Below, in pieces: positions 17,544 through 26,390 of a stretch of 64,000 nucleotides of DNA. A program made the position numbers and the translations under genes. The notes under the pieces are model-generated. The model ran no database searches. It saw only the letters and a program-made list of their open reading frames with translations, and was not told where the DNA came from. Positions within the stretch are counted from its first letter, which is position 1. Each line of letters starts with the position of its first letter. Source of the stretch: Alphaproteobacteria bacterium (GTDB lineage Bacteria; Pseudomonadota; Alphaproteobacteria; Paracaedibacterales; CAIULA01); contig CANJLN010000004.1 in assembly GCA_947475175.1 (NCBI GenBank), forward strand, positions 1 through 64,000, given 5' to 3'.

Positions 17544-19290
17544 TTGGTAATCCAGGAGAAGAGACAACGTGATTAACATTAATCAATTCTGGGCTTCGTG
17601 TTTCAGCTTCATCTTCTTCTATTTGAGGATGAAGTCCTAAGATAGGGGCCATTCGTTCAATCATTTTACCTGCAGCTGCAGCTGAGTTCCAGCCAGCTGT
17701 TGCATACCCGAATGTGGATTTATTGGCTTTCGGATTGTCTAAAACGACAATTAGTATGTATTTTGGGTTGTTGTAAGGAAAGGCACCAATGAAAGTATTG
17801 GTACGTGTTTTTCCGCCATCATATTTGCCGAATTTAGCCTGGTAAGCGGTGCCTGTTTTTCCAAAAACTTGATATCCTTGAATATCAGCTTTTTTCCCTT
17901 TTACCCTTGTCGCTATGCGCATCAATTTCCGAATGATGGCCGATGTTTTTTCAGAAACGATAGGGGTTGCATTTTTGTTGTCTTGGATGATGAGATCACG
18001 TTGTTCATCTGTCTTATATAAAAGTGTTGGTTGAGTTAGAATCCCATTATTAATAATACCATTAACCGTTGCGAGAACCTGCAAAGGTGTTACTGATATT
18101 CCATAGCCATAAGAAACGGTCATGGTGGTTGATTCTCTCCAGGTCGCTGGAATTAACGGTTGCCCAATCTCAGGAATTTCCACTGTTGTTGGTTTGAAAA
18201 TACCAAATTTATTTAAGTATTCTTTTTGGTTTTTTGTGCCAAACTCAAGGGCAATTTTAATAGAAGCGATGTTTGATGAATAGACGAAAGCTTCAGAGAG
18301 CGTTAAAACGCGACCTTTGCCTTTAAAGTCATTCACTTGAAAACGGCCAATGTGTACAGGATTGGTTGCATCATAACGACTGTTTAGGTTTGCTCTTCCA
18401 GATTCAAGCGCAATGGCGATATTTAAAATTTTAAAGGTTGATCCTGGTTCATAAACGCCTAATGTGTTCCGATTAAAGGCTGCATCTTGAGGGGCTTGGT
18501 TTGGTAAATTAGGATCAAACACAGGGAGAGAGGTCATCGCCAACAGCTCTCCTGTATGCATATCCATAACCATGGCGTTCCCAGCGACGGCATTAAATTC
18601 AACGATAGATTTGGCTAGTTCGTCATGGACGATATGTTGAATTCTGATATCAAGAGATAACTTAAGAGGTTCATTGTTTTTGAGAAGCTTGATATCAAAG
18701 AACTTTTCAGTGCCCGATAGGCCCCTATTATCAATGCCGCAATAACCTAAAACATGGGCACCGAGTGGACCGTAAGGATAAACGCGTCTTGTATCTTTTT
18801 GAAGATAAACGCCCGGAATTCCAAGATGGTTTAGGGATTGCTGTAATCTTGGTGGGATATGTCTTACAATCCAAACAAATCCTTTGTCAGAAGTTAATCT
18901 TTGATACAGAACATCAAATCCAATTTCAGGTAATAGTTTCGCGAGTTTTTCTGCTGCGTCGCGCGCATTTAAAATTACTTTTGGATTGGCATAAACAGAC
19001 GCTGTGACAAGATGTGTCGCCAATATTTCACCGTTGCGATCAACGATATCAGCGCGGGGGAGTACGTTTGCATGCTCTGTGATTGGATTTGCCGAAGTTT
19101 TGACAGTCCGCACAATCATAACATCGACCAATCGCACACAAATCAATAAATACGCAACCGCAACCAAACTGCCCGCGACAAAGACACGTTGTCTTGCCAT
19201 TTCCAAGAGAGAACGATGATGAACAACCTGATGCCAAAGGCTTAGGTGTTTTGCGAGGCTGACAAAGGGGCGTTTGATGAAATGTTTCAT
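17530..19290 (-). CDS. ftsI: Penicillin-binding protein 3 / FtsI, septal transpeptidase
   Basis: FtsI crosslinks septal peptidoglycan with FtsW. The 586-residue class B PBP has an N-terminal membrane anchor (about residues 35-53), a dimerisation/pedestal domain (RADIVDRNGEILATH), then the transpeptidase domain. The active-site Ser is in EPGSTFKILN, with SSN in VYSSNIASIK and KTGT in FGKTGTAYQAKFG. The last ~25 residues are an acidic tail. It follows ftsL by 12 bases. Confidence 0.96.
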   Translation of the reverse strand: MKHFIKRPFVSLAKHLSLWHQVVHHRSLLEMARQRVFVAGSLVAVAYLLICVRLVDVMIVRTVKTSANPITEHANVLPRADIVDRNGEILATHLVTASVYANPKVILNARDAAEKLAKLLPEIGFDVLYQRLTSDKGFVWIVRHIPPRLQQSLNHLGIPGVYLQKDTRRVYPYGPLGAHVLGYCGIDNRGLSGTEKFFDIKLLKNNEPLKLSLDIRIQHIVHDELAKSIVEFNAVAGNAMVMDMHTGELLAMTSLPVFDPNLPNQAPQDAAFNRNTLGVYEPGSTFKILNIAIALESGRANLNSRYDATNPVHIGRFQVNDFKGKGRVLTLSEAFVYSSNIASIKIALEFGTKNQKEYLNKFGIFKPTTVEIPEIGQPLIPATWRESTTMTVSYGYGISVTPLQVLATVNGIINNGILTQPTLLYKTDEQRDLIIQDNKNATPIVSEKTSAIIRKLMRIATRVKGKKADIQGYQVFGKTGTAYQAKFGKYDGGKTRTNTFIGAFPYNNPKYILIVVLDNPKANKSTFGYATAGWNSAAAAGKMIERMAPILGLHPQIEEDEAETRSPELINVNHVVSSPGLPNADD

Positions 19291-19302
19291 TGCATGCTGC
19301 CC

Positions 19303-19662
19303 CTAATCCATATCTTGACTAGGCGCACCTTGGTCGTGTGCGGCTTCAGCAATTAAATTATCAAGTGCTTTTGGATCATAACCACCATTAGTGCCGGCAA
19401 CATCGGCAAATGAAATAAGTTGTGAACCGCCAACAGGGGCAATATCAAGATATTTTTGGGCCAAGACCTGTAGACGGCTGGGATCGTTAAGGTGAGCCCA
19501 CTCTGCGCGTAAGACGTGGATAGCTTCACGGGTTTCTTGGATATTCTTTTTAATTTGTGAATGCTGTTGTTCAAGGCTCATGACAGCATATTTTGTTTTG
19601 AATAGAGCTAATCCTACCACCAGCGTCAACCCACCAACAACAAGAGTAGAGCGTCTTATCAT
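19303..19662 (-). CDS. ftsL: Cell division protein FtsL-like
   Basis: This 119-residue protein has a short cytoplasmic start, one membrane segment (about residues 5-25, TLVVGGLTLVVGLALF) and a heptad coiled coil (EQQHSQIKKNIQETREAIHVLRA). It ends with a polar tail. The HLNDPSRLQVLAQKYLDIAPV stretch is typical of alphaproteobacterial FtsL. The sequence alone is weakly conserved; the position between rsmH and ftsI is decisive. It overlaps rsmH by four bases. Confidence 0.85.
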   Translation of the reverse strand: MIRRSTLVVGGLTLVVGLALFKTKYAVMSLEQQHSQIKKNIQETREAIHVLRAEWAHLNDPSRLQVLAQKYLDIAPVGGSQLISFADVAGTNGGYDPKALDNLIAEAAHDQGAPSQDMD

Positions 19663-20585
19663 GACCCGCTCCAGATAGTTTTTGTTGAGATAAGCTGAAC
19701 GGCTCTCAGTTTTGCAGAGCGACTACGAGGGTTTTTTCTAACTTCCTCGTCGCTTGGGCAAATTGGTTTCGAGAAAAGAGCCTTTAAGGTATAGCCCGAG
19801 TGTTGTAATGCAGAGTGGTCACTCCGAATCCAATTCTTAATCAGTCTATCTTCTAGGGCGTGAAAACTCACCGCTACCACTTTTCCTCCCGCAGATAAGT
19901 GTGACAACGTTTTTTTTAGTACCGTATCAATCTCTATTAACTCATTATTTACAAAAATACGCAAGGCCTGAAACGTTAATGTGGCTGGGTCGAGACCATC
20001 ATGACGCTTGACAAATTTGCGAACTAACTGAGCGAGCTCAATGGTTGTCTCGAATGGTTTGATTTTCCGTTGTTCTACAATGGCTCGTGCGATAATTCGT
20101 GATTTTTTCTCGTCTCCGTAGAACCAAATAATTTCGGCTAATTCTTCGGCTGAATACGTATTGACCACATCCGCTGCTGTTAAGCCGAAATCTTTAGACA
20201 TTCTCATATCCAAAGGACCATTTAAGCGAAAGGAAAATCCACGATCCGCTTCATCTAATTGAAAAGATGACATTCCAAAGTCAAAAACAATTCCATCGCA
20301 CAAGCTATCTTTGGGTAAAAGATTATCTAAATCACTGAAAGTTCCAGAAATAAATTGAAAGCGATCTTTATACTTGTTTTCAAAGGGAAGGGCGCGTTTT
20401 TGAGCATCAGGATCGCGATCAATGGCGATGACTTTGCAGTTGGCTGTATTTAAAATAGCATCAGTGTAGCCGCCGCCGCCAAAGGTAGCGTCAATGTAAG
20501 TGCAACCATCCTGTGGTGCTAAAGTATGCAGCATTTCTTGCAGTAAAACTGGAATGTGCGTTTCTGTCACGACGTCAGCCAACAA
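19659..20585 (-). CDS. rsmH: 16S rRNA m4C1402 methyltransferase RsmH (MraW)
   Basis: RsmH methylates N4 of C1402 in 16S rRNA using SAM. The 308-residue protein shows HIPVLLQEMLHTL at the start, the SAM site YIDATFGGGGYTDAIL, FDFGMSSFQLDEADRGFSF, GPLDMRM, and AVSFHALEDRLIKNW in the second half. It is the first gene of this dcw cluster. The usual upstream gene mraZ is absent. Confidence 0.96.
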   Translation of the reverse strand: MLADVVTETHIPVLLQEMLHTLAPQDGCTYIDATFGGGGYTDAILNTANCKVIAIDRDPDAQKRALPFENKYKDRFQFISGTFSDLDNLLPKDSLCDGIVFDFGMSSFQLDEADRGFSFRLNGPLDMRMSKDFGLTAADVVNTYSAEELAEIIWFYGDEKKSRIIARAIVEQRKIKPFETTIELAQLVRKFVKRHDGLDPATLTFQALRIFVNNELIEIDTVLKKTLSHLSAGGKVVAVSFHALEDRLIKNWIRSDHSALQHSGYTLKALFSKPICPSDEEVRKNPRSRSAKLRAVQLISTKTIWSGS

Positions 20586-20612
20586 TAAAGATCACGTTAA
20601 AGTTAAAGTAAT

Positions 20613-20648
20613 GCTGTTGCTTTTATTAGTTATTATTATCGCAACAGC
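20613..20648. promoter_or_regulatory. Inverted repeat in the dcw / secreted protein divergent promoter region
   Basis: GCTGTTGC (20613-20620) and GCAACAGC (20641-20648) are perfect 8-base inverted arms 20 bases apart, overlapping the proposed dcw promoter. This could be an operator for a dimeric regulator; no regulator is identified. Confidence 0.4.
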
Positions 20649-20658
20649 AGCTTGTCAA
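20630..20658 (-). promoter_or_regulatory. Candidate sigma70 promoter of the dcw cluster
   Basis: On the minus strand TTGACA (20658-20653) is followed after 17 bases by TAATAA (20635-20630), 45 bases before the rsmH start. A second TTGACA lies a little further upstream (about 20685-20680), 17 bases from TATTGA. Confidence 0.5.
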
Positions 20659-20746
20659 TAGCAGTTTTCTTAGAATTTGTCAATAAAGTTTAAGATTTTA
20701 ATGAAATGTAAAATTTTATTAATTCTTTATTGTTTGCTTTCTACTC

Positions 20747-20775
20747 TTGAAAATATGATGAAAGGTATATATATG
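20747..20775 (+). promoter_or_regulatory. Candidate promoter for the secreted-protein gene
   Basis: TTGAAA (20747) and TATATG (20770) are 17 bases apart and about 48 bases before the start codon. Match to consensus is moderate. Confidence 0.4.
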
Positions 20776-20823
20776 TCTCGTGTGTAGTTAATTATAATTT
20801 ACCTTATAAAGGAAATGAATACG

Positions 20824-21465
20824 ATGAAAAAAATGACAAAAATGATCCCAGCGTTGTTGCTCGGTGTTGCGCTTTTAAGTACAACAGCTGTGATGGCGAT
20901 GGATGTGGAGGATGGATCTACAACTTCTGCAAGGAGCGGTGCAAGTGGTTTTAAGTTAGAAAGCCCTCTTCTAGATGAGCTTTTTTCTCAAATTGGAACG
21001 CAAGTACGTCAAAATATAGCAGCTGCAAGGGCACAGATTGAAGAGCTTAATGCTCTTAGTGCTGATGTTGCAGCAGCAGAAGCTGTAGCTGCATTAAATA
21101 AAGCATTTCCTGGTGTTGTAAGTGCTCAAGGAAGAATTGGTACTGTGCCAAATGGCAGAGAGACAGAATTCCTTGGTTTAAAAGGAAAAGCTGATAGTGC
21201 TCAAAGTCGTGCAGACGCTGTTTCTGTAAGATTGTCTCATCTAGCAAGCAGAATAGAGCAAGAACAAAAGACAGGTGCATTTTTTGGAAATGCTCCAAAA
21301 ACGCTTGCTGTTTTAAAAGCATTACAAGACGCTGTGGTTTCAAAGGAAACATTATATCCTGAAGCTTTTGCACCAACACAACCTCAAGCAGGCATGATGC
21401 ACATGGCGTATGCATATCCTCCAAAGCTATATAACGCATTCGGCGGAGATCGTATGACAAAATAA
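20824..21465 (+). CDS. Secreted alpha-helical protein of unknown function
   Basis: This protein of 213 residues starts with a clear signal peptide (MKKMTKMIPALLLGVALLSTTAVMA) and then is Ala- and Gln-rich and predicted to be mostly helical (VRQNIAAARAQIEELNALSADVAAAEA). It has one Gly/Pro-rich break (GVVSAQGRIGTVPNGRETEF) and a Pro/Tyr/Met-rich end (QPQAGMMHMAYAYPPK). ATG at 20824 was chosen because AAAGGAA lies 9 bases before it; an in-frame ATG at 20815 is too close to that site. I recognise no family. The frame continues after its TAA stop into the next entry. Confidence 0.8.
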   Translation: MKKMTKMIPALLLGVALLSTTAVMAMDVEDGSTTSARSGASGFKLESPLLDELFSQIGTQVRQNIAAARAQIEELNALSADVAAAEAVAALNKAFPGVVSAQGRIGTVPNGRETEFLGLKGKADSAQSRADAVSVRLSHLASRIEQEQKTGAFFGNAPKTLAVLKALQDAVVSKETLYPEAFAPTQPQAGMMHMAYAYPPKLYNAFGGDRMTK

Positions 21466-21468
21466 AAT

Positions 21469-21915
21469 TTGAGAGACGAGAATCTCAGCCACTTTACAAT
21501 AGGTGCTCTGAAAGGAAAATCTCAAAGTGACCTTTATGTTGACTTTGGTTTTTCTAGGTTTCATTCAATTTCGGATGCTGTAAGAGCGCAATTAGCAAGT
21601 ATTGTTGGAGATGATGTTAGGCAAGCTCAGAATGAAATCAATGCTTGGTTGTCAGCATTCCCAGAGTATTTTAATCGTGCCGGTTTTGCTGTTGCTGGTG
21701 CCGAAAGTCTAGCAAGAGCAACTGATGCTAAACTGAGTTCATTACTCACAAATGTATCCGCTAGCATAAGTGATCTTGATGCTGCAACAAGTGATGCTCG
21801 TGTTTTTGCTAAAACGCAAGCGGAAGAAGGCAAAAAGGTTTCAGCGCTTGGAACAGTAAAAAAATGGTTAGACGAAGTAGCAGACCATTTACGTGTAAGA
21901 GGATTTGTATCCTAA
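21469..21915 (+). pseudogene. In-frame continuation of the secreted protein after a stop codon
   Basis: This open frame of about 148 residues is in the same frame as the gene before it, separated only by TAA and one codon. It has no ATG near its start (only TTG), no ribosome site and no signal peptide. Its make-up resembles the first part: Ala-rich helices (AVRAQLASIVGDDVRQAQNEI; AGAESLARATDAKLSSLLTN). It is most likely the second half of one longer secreted protein split by a nonsense mutation, or a second domain expressed by readthrough. A free-standing TTG-started gene is possible but less likely. Confidence 0.5.
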
Positions 21916-21921
21916 AGTCTG

Positions 21922-21948
21922 ATGGGGGGCTTATGGGGCCCCCTTTTT
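21922..21948 (+). terminator. Rho-independent terminator
   Basis: GGGGGC-TTATGG-GGCCCCC is a GC-rich stem followed by TTTTT, just after the stop at 21915. Its presence here and not at 21465 fits one original transcription unit across both frames. Confidence 0.8.
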
Positions 21949-21996
21949 CTATGGTATGTTTGGCGTATGAAACGAAATGTTTTTTCGATGTTTGTA

Positions 21997-22251
21997 GATC
22001 CTCGGAACAAGTCCGAGGATGACAGCGTGGGGTCCAAAAATGACAGTGTGGAGTTTTAGAGGATGATAATAGTTTTAGGTCAGAAAATGACAGGTCCGTG
22101 GATGTGTTAAATACAAAAAAGAATAAAAGTACTAGTCCTCGGACTTTCCTTTGTCATCAGACTCCTCTTTGTCATCAGACTCCTCTTTGTCATCAGACTC
22201 CTCTTTGTCATCAGACTTCCCTTTGTCATCCTCGGACTTGTTCCGAGGATC
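21997..22251. repeat. Inverted pair of REP-like palindromes with expanded middle
   Basis: The first copy (21997-22023) and an inverted second copy (22225-22251) are identical in reverse complement (GATCCTCGG..CCGAGGATGAC). Between them are degenerate GATGACAG..GTGG units and the 18-bp tandem repeat. The arrangement matches the pairs at 4514-4653 and 46761-46857. Confidence 0.85.
22149..22224. repeat. 18-bp tandem repeat, four copies
   Basis: The unit CTTTGTCATCAGACTCCT repeats at 22149, 22167, 22185 and 22203, and a fifth start at 22221 runs into the REP copy (CTTTGTCATCCTCGG). It probably arose by slippage from the REP flank. An apparent Ser/Asp-rich ORF extension through it is spurious. 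Confidence 0.9.
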
Positions 22252-22267
22252 TAGAGATATAAAGTTA

Positions 22268-23552
22268 ATGACCATGCGCTTCCTTAAAAACCTCCTCTCC
22301 TTTGAAACAGTCTTTGTTCTGTTTTTGTTTTCTTACCAATACAAAAACGCTCATCCTATTTTTCTGAACCCCGATATCACTCTAACGTTAATTGGGATTC
22401 TTATACCTTGGGCTCTTGTTTTGGGGCGTAAATTCCCTCAACGGATGTTAACGCCTACAACAATTTCTCTTCTTTTTTTCAGTGCCTGGTGCGTCGTCAG
22501 CGCGTTTTTAGCGCCAAAGTCATCGTATACGATTAGCAAAGCTCTCTGCTTTGTGGTTTATACGCTGCCTGCTTTTTTTATGGGGTATAAGGTGATTGGT
22601 GCTGATTCTCAGCGAATAAAGCGATTTATTATTGGGATTGCTGTATTTTCTATTTTTGTCCATTATAGTGGCTTACCAAGCATTTTACTATTCAGGTGGT
22701 TATATCTTTGATGTTTTGGGAAATAATTATTTGGTAACAGGTCAAACTTTGGGGTGCGGATTTATTTTATTGGTTGTTGATTCATTGTTTTGTATCAAGT
22801 CCAAGAATGACAAGAAAGGCCCATATTGGGCGCTCATGTTCCTATGCGCGACATTCTTCTATATCCAATTAAACCTAGGGGGTAGAGGGCCAGTCGTTGG
22901 CGTTGCGTTGGTTTTAATTACATTTTATTCATACGGAATGACGCAGACATCAGATCGCAAGTTGTATCTTCGTCATTTATTTCATCTAACTCTTATTTGT
23001 GTGTTGGGTTATTGGCTGGTGAAGTGGTTATTCACAGCTGGGACAAATCATTTTACAGCGCGTACAGTTGCGATGATTACAAATCCAGAATTGGATGATC
23101 CTATAAACTTTAGGTTTGGTTATTACAAATCAGCAATAGAGGCTTTTTTAGCGCATCCTTTGATGGGTGTTGGTTTTGGCAGATGGGTGCATTATCACGA
23201 CATGGGAGGCTTGCCTTGGAAACATCCACATAACATTATTCTAGAGGTGTTATCAGAAACGGGATTAATCGGCGGCGTTTTTGGAGCTTGGTTTGGTTGG
23301 AGTGTTTTAAAAAATATTCCTTACAAAAATTTAAACCATTCTTTTTTGAAAATGGGCACGGTTTGTCTATTTCTTTTTAGTGCTTTCAATGCTCTGAAAT
23401 CAGGTGATTTGAACGACAACATCCTGTTGTTTGTAATGGCGGGGATTATGTCTAGCCGATTTCCGGCTATTCCTTCAGGTTTCTTGAAATTCATTCGCTA
23501 TTATAGTGGAGAATTTGCGTTATTAATGCTTAAACTCAAGGGCAAACTCTGA
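22268..23552 (+). pseudogene. O-antigen ligase/polymerase family membrane protein, frameshifted
   Basis: The first frame from ATG 22268 (MTMRFLKNLLSFETVFVLF) gives several membrane segments and stops at 22711. The second frame, open from about 22632, carries on with membrane segments and the ligase-type periplasmic loop (GRGPVVG; HPLMGVGFGRWVHYH; WKHPHNIILEVLSETGLIGG), ending at 23552. The switch lies near the T-rich 22645-22660. Intact, it would be about 427 residues and would join or polymerise O-polysaccharide at the outer face of the inner membrane. A sequencing indel cannot be excluded. kdsB follows 36 bases downstream. Confidence 0.75.
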
Positions 23553-23588
23553 TAGCTTGAACCCACGTTTAAAAACCAAGGAATTGTT

Positions 23589-24329
23589 ATGTCACAACCT
23601 CTGATCGTCATTCCAGCACGTTTAGCATCCACTCGTTTGCCCAATAAACCCCTGGCTCTTATCAATGGCAAACCCATGATTGTCCATGTGTGGGAGCGAG
23701 CTATAAAAGCCGACATAGGCGAGGTTGTTGTTGCTTGTTGTGGGCCAGAAATTGCTAATGTGATTACAGAGGCTGGCGGGAAAGCATATATAACAGATCC
23801 TGATTTACCGTCTGGCAGTGATCGTATCAAAGCTGTTTTGGATAACATGCCTCATATCAAAGAGGATGCGATTATCTTGAATCTTCAAGGTGATCTTCCA
23901 ACCATATCAGCGGAGGCTATGACAGCTGCATTGGAACCATTAAAGAATCCAAAAGTTGATATTGGGACAGTTGCAACGATCATTAAAGATCCTGCGCAAA
24001 TTGATAATCCGAATGTGGTTAAGGTAGCGATGACACCGGTTGGTGATGGTATGGGACGTGCTCTTTATTTCTCCCGGGCCAGCATTCCTTATGGAGCATC
24101 TGAGTATTATCATCACATTGGTCTTTATGCGTACAGACGTGTTGCGTTGGAAACGTTTTTGTTACTGCCAGCATCACCTTTAGAAAAGATTGAAAAATTG
24201 GAGCAGTTAAGAGCCCTAGAGGCAGGTATGAGAATTGATGTTCGTTTGGTAGCAGAGGCTCCGCATACAGTTGACACGCCTGAGGATTTGGAGGCGGTTG
24301 TACGGTATTTGGAAGGCGTTGGTCGTTAG
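23589..24329 (+). CDS. kdsB: 3-deoxy-manno-octulosonate cytidylyltransferase (CMP-KDO synthetase)
   Basis: KdsB activates KDO with CTP for addition to lipid A, which implies the cell makes at least a minimal LPS core. The 246-residue protein shows IPARLASTRLPNKPLALI at the N-terminus, LNLQGDLPTISAEA in the nucleotide-sugar fold, SRASIPYG, HIGLYAYRR and the closing VDTPEDLEAV. Length fits. It lies behind the frameshifted O-antigen ligase and faces the CorC-like gene. Confidence 0.95.
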   Translation: MSQPLIVIPARLASTRLPNKPLALINGKPMIVHVWERAIKADIGEVVVACCGPEIANVITEAGGKAYITDPDLPSGSDRIKAVLDNMPHIKEDAIILNLQGDLPTISAEAMTAALEPLKNPKVDIGTVATIIKDPAQIDNPNVVKVAMTPVGDGMGRALYFSRASIPYGASEYYHHIGLYAYRRVALETFLLLPASPLEKIEKLEQLRALEAGMRIDVRLVAEAPHTVDTPEDLEAVVRYLEGVGR

Positions 24330-24340
24330 TTTTTGTTTTC

Positions 24341-25618
24341 TTAAGACCCAGGCATTTTGTCTACTGAGGAGGGAATAATTTTAATCAACGTTATTTGATT
24401 TCGTTGGCGCCTTAAGATTTCAAATCTAAACTCACCTAATATAAAAGTTTGCCCCACATTTGGAATCATGCGAACTTGGTAAAGCAATAACCCAGCAACT
24501 GTTGATGCGGGTTCATCGGGTAAGTTCCAATCAAATTGACGGTTAAGATCGCGAATGGTGACATTGCCATCAACAATGAAAGATCCATCTGATTGGGGTC
24601 TGAGCCCTCTGACGGTGATGTCATGCTCGTCTGAAATTTCACCAACAATTTCTTCCAAAATATCTTCTAAGGTGACAATTCCTAAAAGCACGCCATATTC
24701 ATCAACAACGAGTGCAAAGTGTTCTCGGCGTTTTCTAAAGGCTTGTAACTGTTCTAAAAGATCGGTGCTTTCAGGGACAAACCATGGTTTTGTTGCAATA
24801 TTAATAATACTGAGACCATCTATGCTTCCGGAATGAGAACGTACCGCTCGAAGCAAAGCTTTAGCATTCACGATACCGATAATATTGTCTGGATCACCCT
24901 GCCATAAGGGCAAACGCGTAAAAGGGCAGGATAAGACTTGGTCCACAATTGAACTCAATGGGTCATTTGCATTGAGCATGGTTACATTTTTACGGTGAAC
25001 CATGATTTCTTCCACATGCACGGAACCGAGGTCCAAAATGCTTTTCAGCATGGCCCGTTCATGAGGTACATCCTGACCTGGTCCTTTGTGCAGATCAATA
25101 ACACCTTTTAATTCATCCAAAGAGGCGTGATCCGTGTCTGAACTGGTTGTCTTAAAACCAAATAGCCCCAACGTTTTTCGAGCCAGAAAGTTAATGGCTT
25201 GGTTTAGGGGGCGAAAGAATTTAAAGATGAAACTTAAAAAACGTGCCGAGGAGAGCAATAGTTTTTCAGGGGATTGCAGAGCAAGCATTTTTGGCATAAC
25301 TTCGGCATAAATTAAAACCAGCGAACCCATGATGAGCGAGGCATAAGCAACACCTTCTTCACCGACAAGGTTAATCATCAGCCATGTTCCCAGAGAAACA
25401 GCACCTGAGTTGATCATTGTGTTGCACATTAATAAAACACTGATAACCAATCCAAGTCTTTGTTGTAGATAGCGGATGATAATGGCGCGGGTATCTCCTT
25501 CTTTAGCAAGGAAATGGAATTTAGCTTTAGATGAAACTGTAATTGCCGTCTCACAGGCTGAGAAAAACGCTGAAACTAATAACAGAACTAAAATAACGGC
25601 AATAAGAAGAATGGTCAT
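24341..25618 (-). CDS. CNNM/CorC-HlyC family membrane protein with CBS domains
   Basis: This 425-residue protein has an N-terminal CNNM/DUF21 membrane domain with about four segments (LLIAVILVLLLVSAFFSACE through VLIYAEVMPK), then two CBS repeats (about 210-340, HVEEIMVHRKNV; FALVVDEYGVLLGIVTLEDI, with EEIVGEISDEHD) and a C-terminal CorC_HlyC domain. Family members are linked to Mg2+/Co2+ transport or haemolysin-like functions; the substrate cannot be told from sequence. It may share a transcript with the secreted protein gene upstream at 25622, whose stop lies three bases before it. Confidence 0.88.
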   Translation of the reverse strand: MTILLIAVILVLLLVSAFFSACETAITVSSKAKFHFLAKEGDTRAIIIRYLQQRLGLVISVLLMCNTMINSGAVSLGTWLMINLVGEEGVAYASLIMGSLVLIYAEVMPKMLALQSPEKLLLSSARFLSFIFKFFRPLNQAINFLARKTLGLFGFKTTSSDTDHASLDELKGVIDLHKGPGQDVPHERAMLKSILDLGSVHVEEIMVHRKNVTMLNANDPLSSIVDQVLSCPFTRLPLWQGDPDNIIGIVNAKALLRAVRSHSGSIDGLSIINIATKPWFVPESTDLLEQLQAFRKRREHFALVVDEYGVLLGIVTLEDILEEIVGEISDEHDITVRGLRPQSDGSFIVDGNVTIRDLNRQFDWNLPDEPASTVAGLLLYQVRMIPNVGQTFILGEFRFEILRRQRNQITLIKIIPSSVDKMPGS

Positions 25619-25621
25619 ATT

Positions 25622-26236
25622 TTAATGTATAAAACTCTCGTCAGCGGGGTCAGGGGGTAATATTTGTGCACCAGAAACTTGATACTTAACATAAGGACGT
25701 GAATGGTCTTCCTCATCTCCATTCAGTTTTCTACCCAGTGGCTTGAATCCTCTTGGTTTGCGACGTCCTTTTTGATTAACAGTCGTTGATAAACGCTTGC
25801 TTTTATGAGGAAACATCTCAGATTTTAATGGAGAATCATTCGGATTAAGTTCATTGATTGCTGCTTGCAGATGTTCCATTAGTGTCTGAAAATAAGCTAA
25901 TTTTTCCAAAGCATTTTTATTTAATTTGTCGCTGGCTGTGACCAATGTTGACTTGTTTTCATTGCTTGTATTTTGTAGTTCTATAAAACTGTGAATTTCT
26001 TGAAACAAGCTATTTAAAAGAGTGTGCGCTTCGTCGAAGGTGGTATCAAATTTTGACTCCATACCGCGGGCGACAGCTTTTTGTCTTTGTCCCCAGGTAT
26101 GATCAAGACTTCGACGTAAACCTTCGGCAATTTTTTTAATGGATTCAATTGAAGTTCCATTGCTTGGAGAAGAGAAAGCTTCTGTTTGAAAAAAACAGAC
26201 CCAAAACAGCAAAGTAAACAAGACTGCTTTTCTCAA
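25622..26236 (-). CDS. Secreted protein of unknown function
   Basis: The 204-residue product starts with a signal peptide (MRKAVLFTLLFWVCFFQTEAFS). A mostly helical middle follows (about 25-130), then a basic segment (KSKRLSTTVNQKGRRKPRGFK, around 145-165) and a short acidic/Pro-rich end. I recognise no family. The strongly basic tail would suit binding to DNA, RNA or an acidic surface, but that is only inference. It sits immediately upstream of the CorC-like gene on the same strand. Confidence 0.7.
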   Translation of the reverse strand: MRKAVLFTLLFWVCFFQTEAFSSPSNGTSIESIKKIAEGLRRSLDHTWGQRQKAVARGMESKFDTTFDEAHTLLNSLFQEIHSFIELQNTSNENKSTLVTASDKLNKNALEKLAYFQTLMEHLQAAINELNPNDSPLKSEMFPHKSKRLSTTVNQKGRRKPRGFKPLGRKLNGDEEDHSRPYVKYQVSGAQILPPDPADESFIH

Positions 26237-26321
26237 TTCATCCTCACTTTTAAAACTGTTTCCCTTTCATAACATAATAACTACTTTTTTTCACCTTTTT
26301 CCACGATGAATTTTAAAATAT

Positions 26322-26349
26322 TGACAAATATGGGTATTTTTTGTATAAT
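26322..26349 (+). promoter_or_regulatory. Strong sigma70-type promoter of the interrupted brnQ
   Basis: TTGACA (26322-26327) and TATAAT (26344-26349) are exact consensus hexamers 16 bases apart. Transcription would start near 26356, about 240 bases before brnQ, leaving room for the leader ORF. Confidence 0.8.
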
Positions 26350-26390
26350 TGCCCTAATATTGGTAGAAAATTAAAATTTAGTTCTGTTAG

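Noticed and set aside
22149-22224. Possible CRISPR array (regular repeats near a repeat pair)
   Set aside because: The unit is 18 bases with no spacers and the copies are directly adjacent, so it is a simple tandem repeat.
22151-22267. N-terminal extension of the O-antigen ligase with Ser/Asp repeats
   Set aside because: The residues are only the translation of the 18-bp repeat and the REP copy, begin at a TTG and have no ribosome site. ATG 22268 starts the membrane protein.
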